A stretch of DNA of 64,000 bases, from contig NZ_CP063845.1 of assembly GCF_021018745.1 (NCBI RefSeq), forward strand, positions 992,001 to 1,056,000, in the 5' to 3' direction. The stretch is from Gloeobacter morelensis MG652769. GTDB lineage: Bacteria > Cyanobacteriota > Cyanobacteriia > Gloeobacterales > Gloeobacteraceae. Both the position numbers and the translations under genes were made by a program. The notes under the pieces were generated by a model. The model did no database searches and was not told the origin of the DNA. It worked only from the letters and a program-made list of their open reading frames with translations. This document shows positions 60,068 to 64,000 of this stretch, one piece after another; the stretch's first letter is position 1, and each line of letters opens with the position of its first letter.

Positions 60068-61347
60068 CGGGCTTTAGCCCGCCGCAAGTCACGGAACTTC
60101 AGTCCCAGTGGTGAGGCGTTTTTCAGCTTTAGCTACTGTTCTGTCCTGTCAACATGGCCTACATTTGTGTTATAATAGCCAGCAATAAAATCAATAGTTT
60201 CTGATGCTCAAGACCTTCCAGTACCGGCTCTATCCATCGAAGACGCAGGCTAGAAGTCTTCAGGCGATGGTCGAGACATGCCGCAGGTTCTACAACCTGT
60301 GCCTGGAAGAGCGCAAGATAGCCTATCAGCTTCAGGGCCAGACTATCACTAAAGTCCAACAGCTTCGCCGGGTCAAAGAATACAGAAAATCCAATCCCTA
60401 CGCTGCCAGTGTCCACAGCCACGTACTCCAGGTAGTAGTGGCAGACCTGGACAAGGCTTTCCAGGCATTCTTCCGGCGAGTGAAAGCAGGCCAGACGCCT
60501 GGCTACCCCAGGTTCAAGGGCCGTAACCGCTTTCGTTCCTTTGGCTTCAAAGAACTCGGCAATGGCTTCAAAATCGATGGTCGTCGCCTGAAACTGTTCG
60601 GCGTTGGCCGGGTGGCTATGCGTTGGCATCGGCCTTTTGAGGGCAGCATCAAAACCGCTCGTATCAGTCATAAGGCTGGCGAATGGTTTGCATCCTTGGC
60701 CTGTGAAGTGCAGACTGCTGTACCACCAGCTACAGGCCAAGAAGTTGGAGTAGACCTGGGCATCAACAGCTTGCTTGTTACCAGCGATGGTGAGCACATC
60801 GAAAATCCCCGCTGGTATCGGGCTGAGCAAGCCAAGCTCAGAGTGCTTCAGCGTTCAGTGGCCAGAAAGAAAAAGGGTGGCACTCACCGAAAAAAAGCAG
60901 TGTGGGTGCTCCAAAAGCAGCACGCTCGGATAGCCAATCGCAGAAAAGACTTCCTCAACAAAGTGGCGTATCGCCTGATAGGCAGGTACGACCGCATTGC
61001 GATAGAAGACCTGCGCATCAACAACCTGGTGCGCAACCAACACCTGGCTAAGAGCATCCTGGATGCTGGGTGGGGATACCTCACGCAACGACTCACGCAT
61101 GCGGCTGGAAGTGCTCATCGCGTGGTCCGTCTGGTTAACCCTGCCTACACCTCCAAGACTTGCTCGTGCTGCGGTGCCCTGTTCGAGCATCTCACCCTTG
61201 GCGATCGGTGGATGGAGTGTCCTTGTGGTTTGTCGATGGACCGCGATGAGAACGCAGCCAGGAATATTCTGAGGCTCGGACAGAGCCTTTGGGGGCTAAG
61301 CTCGGCACCAGCCGGGTTTCCCCAAGAAGCCGTCGGGCTTTAGCCCG
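60068..61347 (+). mobile_element. IS605-type element carrying only tnpB
   Basis: Both ends show the same hairpin sequence CGGGCTTTAGCCCG (60068-60081 on the left, 61334-61347 on the right), enclosing a tnpB gene with no tnpA. Such hairpin ends and lack of terminal inverted repeats fit IS200/IS605-group elements moved by a TnpA elsewhere in the genome. The right hairpin runs over the tnpB stop codon. True cleavage ends may lie a few tens of bases outside the hairpins. The left end lies about 7 nt after mazF; the right end is next to the Clp N-domain gene. Confidence 0.78.
60204..61343 (+). CDS. tnpB: RNA-guided nuclease TnpB (IS605 OrfB)
   Basis: The 379-residue protein has the OrfB start 'MLKTFQYRLYPSKTQ', the RuvC motifs D184 ('VGVDLGINSLL'), E268 ('IAIEDLRINNL') and D346/D348 ('SMDRDENAARNIL'), and a zinc finger 'TCSCCG...CPCG' between them. 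TnpB proteins are RNA-guided DNA nucleases, ancestors of Cas12, whose guide is encoded by the end of the gene and the right end of the element. All key residues are intact. The rest of the element is at about 60068-61347; the last codons overlap the right-end hairpin. Confidence 0.92.
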   Translation: MLKTFQYRLYPSKTQARSLQAMVETCRRFYNLCLEERKIAYQLQGQTITKVQQLRRVKEYRKSNPYAASVHSHVLQVVVADLDKAFQAFFRRVKAGQTPGYPRFKGRNRFRSFGFKELGNGFKIDGRRLKLFGVGRVAMRWHRPFEGSIKTARISHKAGEWFASLACEVQTAVPPATGQEVGVDLGINSLLVTSDGEHIENPRWYRAEQAKLRVLQRSVARKKKGGTHRKKAVWVLQKQHARIANRRKDFLNKVAYRLIGRYDRIAIEDLRINNLVRNQHLAKSILDAGWGYLTQRLTHAAGSAHRVVRLVNPAYTSKTCSCCGALFEHLTLGDRWMECPCGLSMDRDENAARNILRLGQSLWGLSSAPAGFPQEAVGL

Positions 61348-61359
61348 TGCGGAGTGTCA

Positions 61360-61830
61360 CTACAAGGTCTGAGCCTGCCTCACCAGCAGTTCATTCAGCC
61401 GACTGTTGAGATCCTTCATATCCACTCCAAGCGCTTCAAGCACGGCACAGACATTCGATGTCTCGGTGTAGATCAAGCCTGCCAAAAGGTGCTCCGGGTA
61501 AAGTTTCTCAGAAGCGAAACGGGTAGCCTCAACCCCGGCCTGCTTGAAAGCAATTTGTGCATCCTTTTCGAAGAAATATTCCGTTCCCCAGCCGAACGGT
61601 GCCCAACCGAGACGGGTTCGGCCACGACCGGCAAGTCTTGCCACTTGAAGGCGGGCAGGCCATAGCTCCGCCCCTACTCCATGCAACAGTTTGGCTACTT
61701 TGCCCTGGCTATGGCGCATCAGGGCAAGTAGAAGATGTTCAGACCCGACAGCGGACTGACCAAGGCGACGGGCCTCAGCAACCGCCAGAAAAAGTATCCA
61801 GATTGTTCTTTCAGAAAAACGATCGAACAT
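61360..61830 (-). CDS. Stand-alone Clp N-domain protein
   Basis: The 156-residue protein consists of a double Clp repeat: 'FLAVAEARRLGQSAVGSEHLLLALMRHSQGKVAKLLHG' and 'AGVEATRFASEKLYPEHLLAGLIYTETSNVCAVLEALGVDMKDL', as in the N-domain of ClpA/ClpC, without any AAA+ ATPase part. Such proteins (for example ClpS-like or ClpT in plants) bind Clp complexes or adaptors. The stop is 12 nt from the right hairpin of the TnpB element, so an insertion may have changed the 3' end. Next gene is a Uma2 protein 21 nt away on the same strand. Confidence 0.85.
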   Translation of the reverse strand: MFDRFSERTIWILFLAVAEARRLGQSAVGSEHLLLALMRHSQGKVAKLLHGVGAELWPARLQVARLAGRGRTRLGWAPFGWGTEYFFEKDAQIAFKQAGVEATRFASEKLYPEHLLAGLIYTETSNVCAVLEALGVDMKDLNSRLNELLVRQAQTL

Positions 61831-61851
61831 TGATTATTCTCTCAATGCAGA

Positions 61852-62631
61852 TTACCGCAATGCTTCGATGCCATGGAGCTTATCCGGATCGAGGCCCTGC
61901 GCGCGCAGGGCCTCGGCTAAAATTTCGGCCCGTCGCCGTTTGCGGTCGAGTTGTTGTTCGGCTTGACCGAGTTGTTGTTCAACTTGCTTGAGCCGCGCGG
62001 CGGTAGAACGCAACTCGGCAGCCAGTTCACTGGGAATCAGCAGCTTTTCGCCCGTGTCGAGCCGGTAAAAATTCACCAAGGCCCCTTCGGCTACCAGCCT
62101 CAGCCCCAACACCGCGCTGAGGCCGCCCACAATCGGGGTGTAAACCATCTGGGGCAGATCCGGATCCGCCAGGGTTGGGGTGAGGCGGTAACCGAGCAGC
62201 GGTTCGGCCAACCACTCGCCCTTCGGATCGAAAAGCCAGTACTCGCCGACGCCCAGTTGCTCGTACAGCGCCTTTTTGATGCCCTGATCCTGTGCACGGG
62301 TGGCAGCAGAGGTGATCTCGAAGACGACCGAGGGCACCCGGCCTTCTTCCCAGATCTTGTAATTGTCCCTGCCGCCGGGCTCTACACCGAAGATGACCAT
62401 TACGTCAGGAACTACCCGGGCTGTGGGGATCCCCGGTGCGTAATAAAGAAACTGGTGGGCGAGCACCGTCGCCTGTTGGCCTTCAAGATACTGCCTTAGC
62501 ACTTCGAGGATGACCAGGATTGCGTAGAGGTGCGCAAAGGTTTCGGCCACGGGCGTACCGTCCCCGCTCGGGTAGGTGACAGGTTCGAGGGCACGAGTCA
62601 TGGGCGACTTTAGGCGAGTCTTTGCTGCCAT
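61852..62631 (-). CDS. Uma2 family endonuclease-like protein (DUF820)
   Basis: The 259-residue protein has the PD-(D/E)xK-like core of cyanobacterial Uma2 proteins: 'RVVPDVMVIFGVEPGGRDNYKIWEEGRVPSVVFEITSAATRAQDQGIKKALYEQLGVGEYWLFDP', with D in 'VPDVMV', E in 'VFEI' and K in 'IKKALY'. The C-terminal 60 residues are coiled coil (ARLKQVEQQLGQAEQQLDRKRRR). The family is hugely expanded in cyanobacteria; role unknown and possibly linked to mobile DNA. An ATG at 62601 is an alternative start. Confidence 0.88.
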   Translation of the reverse strand: MAAKTRLKSPMTRALEPVTYPSGDGTPVAETFAHLYAILVILEVLRQYLEGQQATVLAHQFLYYAPGIPTARVVPDVMVIFGVEPGGRDNYKIWEEGRVPSVVFEITSAATRAQDQGIKKALYEQLGVGEYWLFDPKGEWLAEPLLGYRLTPTLADPDLPQMVYTPIVGGLSAVLGLRLVAEGALVNFYRLDTGEKLLIPSELAAELRSTAARLKQVEQQLGQAEQQLDRKRRRAEILAEALRAQGLDPDKLHGIEALR

Positions 62632-62705
62632 TGTCGCATCGGCTCGGAGACAGGGTGCACCTGCAGCGGGTGCTCAATCCCAATGCCCGACCGGCCTGGC
62701 ATCGC

Positions 62706-63179
62706 CTAGCGCAGTTGGCGAATGAGCGTGTTCAGTTGTTCGCCGTAAAGCTGGTATTTGTCGATCTGGCTTTTGTAGATAAGCAGGTCCGACTCGTAGC
62801 GGGTCTTTTTGAACTCTGCACCGTTGATGCGGCGGGTCTCGATGTGTTCGAGCACCCGGCCCATTGTCTGTACGGCGAAGCGCAGCGACTCGACGTAATT
62901 GATAAAGACTTTGAACAGGCCCAACAGCGGCGCTTTTTCGGGAATCTCCTCCGGCAGCTCGCCCGCTGCGCTCTGGAGATCTTTGATTTGTTTGCTCACC
63001 GCCAGGAGCCGCTCGATGAGCGGTTGTACCAGCGGTTTGAGGGGGCTCACGTCGTTCCAGCCAAACGTGTTCTTCCACGAAAACATCCGGTCGTCGATGG
63101 CCAGATAGGCGTCGAGCACCGCGGCCGCCTCCACCACCAGTTCTCCTGCCGCCTGTTTGAACCGGTCCACATCGCTCAT
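62706..63179 (-). CDS. Helical protein of unknown function
   Basis: A 157-residue soluble, all-helical protein with coiled-coil character: 'QAAGELVVEAAAVLDAYLAIDDRMFSW', 'LIERLLAVSKQIKDLQSAAGELP' and 'YVESLRFAVQTMGRVLEHIETRR'. It lacks signal and membrane segments. No family is recognised. It is divergent from the ABC-F gene with 87 nt in between; codon use is like that of neighbouring genes. Confidence 0.65.
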   Translation of the reverse strand: MSDVDRFKQAAGELVVEAAAVLDAYLAIDDRMFSWKNTFGWNDVSPLKPLVQPLIERLLAVSKQIKDLQSAAGELPEEIPEKAPLLGLFKVFINYVESLRFAVQTMGRVLEHIETRRINGAEFKKTRYESDLLIYKSQIDKYQLYGEQLNTLIRQLR

Positions 63180-63266
63180 GCTTTATTGTGGCGCGGGTTT
63201 GGACGGCTACCCGGAATGATGTTGCAGATCCGTTACACTGTGTAGGTGTAGTGAGGGCAAGCCGCC

Positions 63267-64000
63267 GTGCTCAGGCTCGAATCGGTCAGCAAGATTTATC
63301 CGACCGGAGAAGTGCTCCGCGACTGTACGTGGGAGGTGCTCCCGGGCGAGCGCATCGGGCTGGTGGGCGCCAACGGTGCGGGCAAGTCGACCCAAATCAA
63401 GATGCTCCTGGGACACGAGGAGCCGACCAGCGGTCAGGTGGTCCGCCCGAGCCACGTCAAAATTGCCTACCTGGCCCAGGAATTCATGGTCACCCCGGGC
63501 CGCACCGTGCGCGAGGAGCTGCTCTCGGTCTTCGAGGAAGCCCAGGCCGTTCAGCATGAGCTCAACGAGGCGAATCTGGCCCTGGCGGAGGCCGGCGGCG
63601 CGTCGGAGGCGGAACTCACCCGGTTGCTCAAAAAAATCGACCGCCTGCAGTCCCACTTCGAGGCCCTCGACGGCTATTTGCTGGTGAGCAAAGTCGAAAA
63701 ATTGCTGCCCGAACTGGGTTTTAGCGACGTCGACGGCGATCGGGCTGTGGAGACGTTTAGCGGCGGCTGGCAGATGCGCATTGGCCTCGGCAAACTGCTG
63801 CTCACCGAACCGGACGTGCTGTTGCTCGATGAACCGACCAACCACCTCGACTTGGAGACGATCGAGTGGCTCGAAGGCTACCTCAAAGATCTCAACCGGG
63901 CGATGGTGATCGTCTCCCACGACCGGCGCTTTCTCGATCGGATCGTCACCAAAATCGTCGAAGTCGAACGGGGAGTGGCGAGCACCTACAGCGGTAACTA
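63267..64000 (+). CDS. ABC-F family ATPase, partial
   Basis: A GTG with GAGGG about 10 nt upstream starts a frame open to the end of the window (244 codons). It holds the first ATPase domain and the start of the linker: Walker A 'GLVGANGAGKST', signature 'FSGGWQMRIGLGKLLL', Walker B 'VLLLDEPTNHLDL' and the H-loop 'IVSHDRRFLDRI'. ABC-F proteins (Uup, EttA, YheS types) act on ribosomes, resolving stalled translation, and have no membrane domain. The second ATPase domain lies outside the window, so the subtype cannot be set. Confidence 0.92.
   Translation, partial: MLRLESVSKIYPTGEVLRDCTWEVLPGERIGLVGANGAGKSTQIKMLLGHEEPTSGQVVRPSHVKIAYLAQEFMVTPGRTVREELLSVFEEAQAVQHELNEANLALAEAGGASEAELTRLLKKIDRLQSHFEALDGYLLVSKVEKLLPELGFSDVDGDRAVETFSGGWQMRIGLGKLLLTEPDVLLLDEPTNHLDLETIEWLEGYLKDLNRAMVIVSHDRRFLDRIVTKIVEVERGVASTYSGN

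Overview
The window reads as chromosomal DNA of a cyanobacterium, most likely a thylakoid-less Gloeobacter (close to G. violaceus). This rests on a complete allophycocyanin core cluster (apcE, apcA, apcB, apcC), an orange carotenoid protein, the photosystem I assembly factor Ycf4, the NDH-1 subunit NdhS, high GC content, frequent GTG/TTG starts and clear Shine-Dalgarno sites. The genus name is inference; the phylum is secure.

Layout. 0.1-4.5 kb: envelope proteins (a matrixin-like protein without its zinc ligands, a beta-barrel, a ferritin-like di-iron protein, a DUF2092 exported protein). 4.6-8.4 kb (minus): a DUF3604 / PpiC isomerase / HupE-UreJ operon. 8.6-11.7 kb: a membrane protein, a Coq4-like protein, two polyamine-type ABC permeases and tRNA-Thr(UGU). 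11.75-14.8 kb: a small membrane protein, an exported alpha/beta hydrolase, a 1.2 kb gene-poor tract and tRNA-Val(GAC). 14.9-20.8 kb: a LivH-type permease, a GH63-like glycosidase, and the minus-strand genes ndhS, dgkA and ybeY. 20.8-26.2 kb: the phycobilisome core. 26.2-32.4 kb: DUF4188, lipocalin, a lipoprotein hydrolase, an ABC-2 exporter pair and OCP. 32.4-38.9 kb: a 53-aa membrane protein, an InrS/CsoR-type metal sensor, two tandem exported repeat proteins and a decayed Hint-domain relic. 39-46.7 kb: an AI-2E-type permease, a group 2-like sigma factor, Ycf4, a GH38 alpha-mannosidase and a rhomboid. 46.8-50 kb (minus): recO, MFS, GT4. 50-52 kb: rplC-rplD-rplW ending in a terminator. 52-57 kb: a BON lipoprotein, a lipase-like hydrolase, a GNAT, a truncated TonB-receptor plug and an Xaa-Pro peptidase. 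57-62.6 kb: an accessory stretch with a caspase-like protease carrying eight helical repeats, MazEF, a TnpB-only IS605-type element, a stand-alone Clp N-domain protein and a Uma2 nuclease. The window ends inside an ABC-F ATPase gene.

How the parts relate. ApcE, ApcA, ApcB and ApcC build and anchor the phycobilisome core, and OCP, about 5 kb away, is the photoprotective quencher that acts on that core. The strongest candidates for undescribed biology are the caspase-like repeat protein and its accessory neighbourhood, the pseudo-matrixin, and the two exported ASH/FG-GAP-like paralogs with a recent internal duplication.
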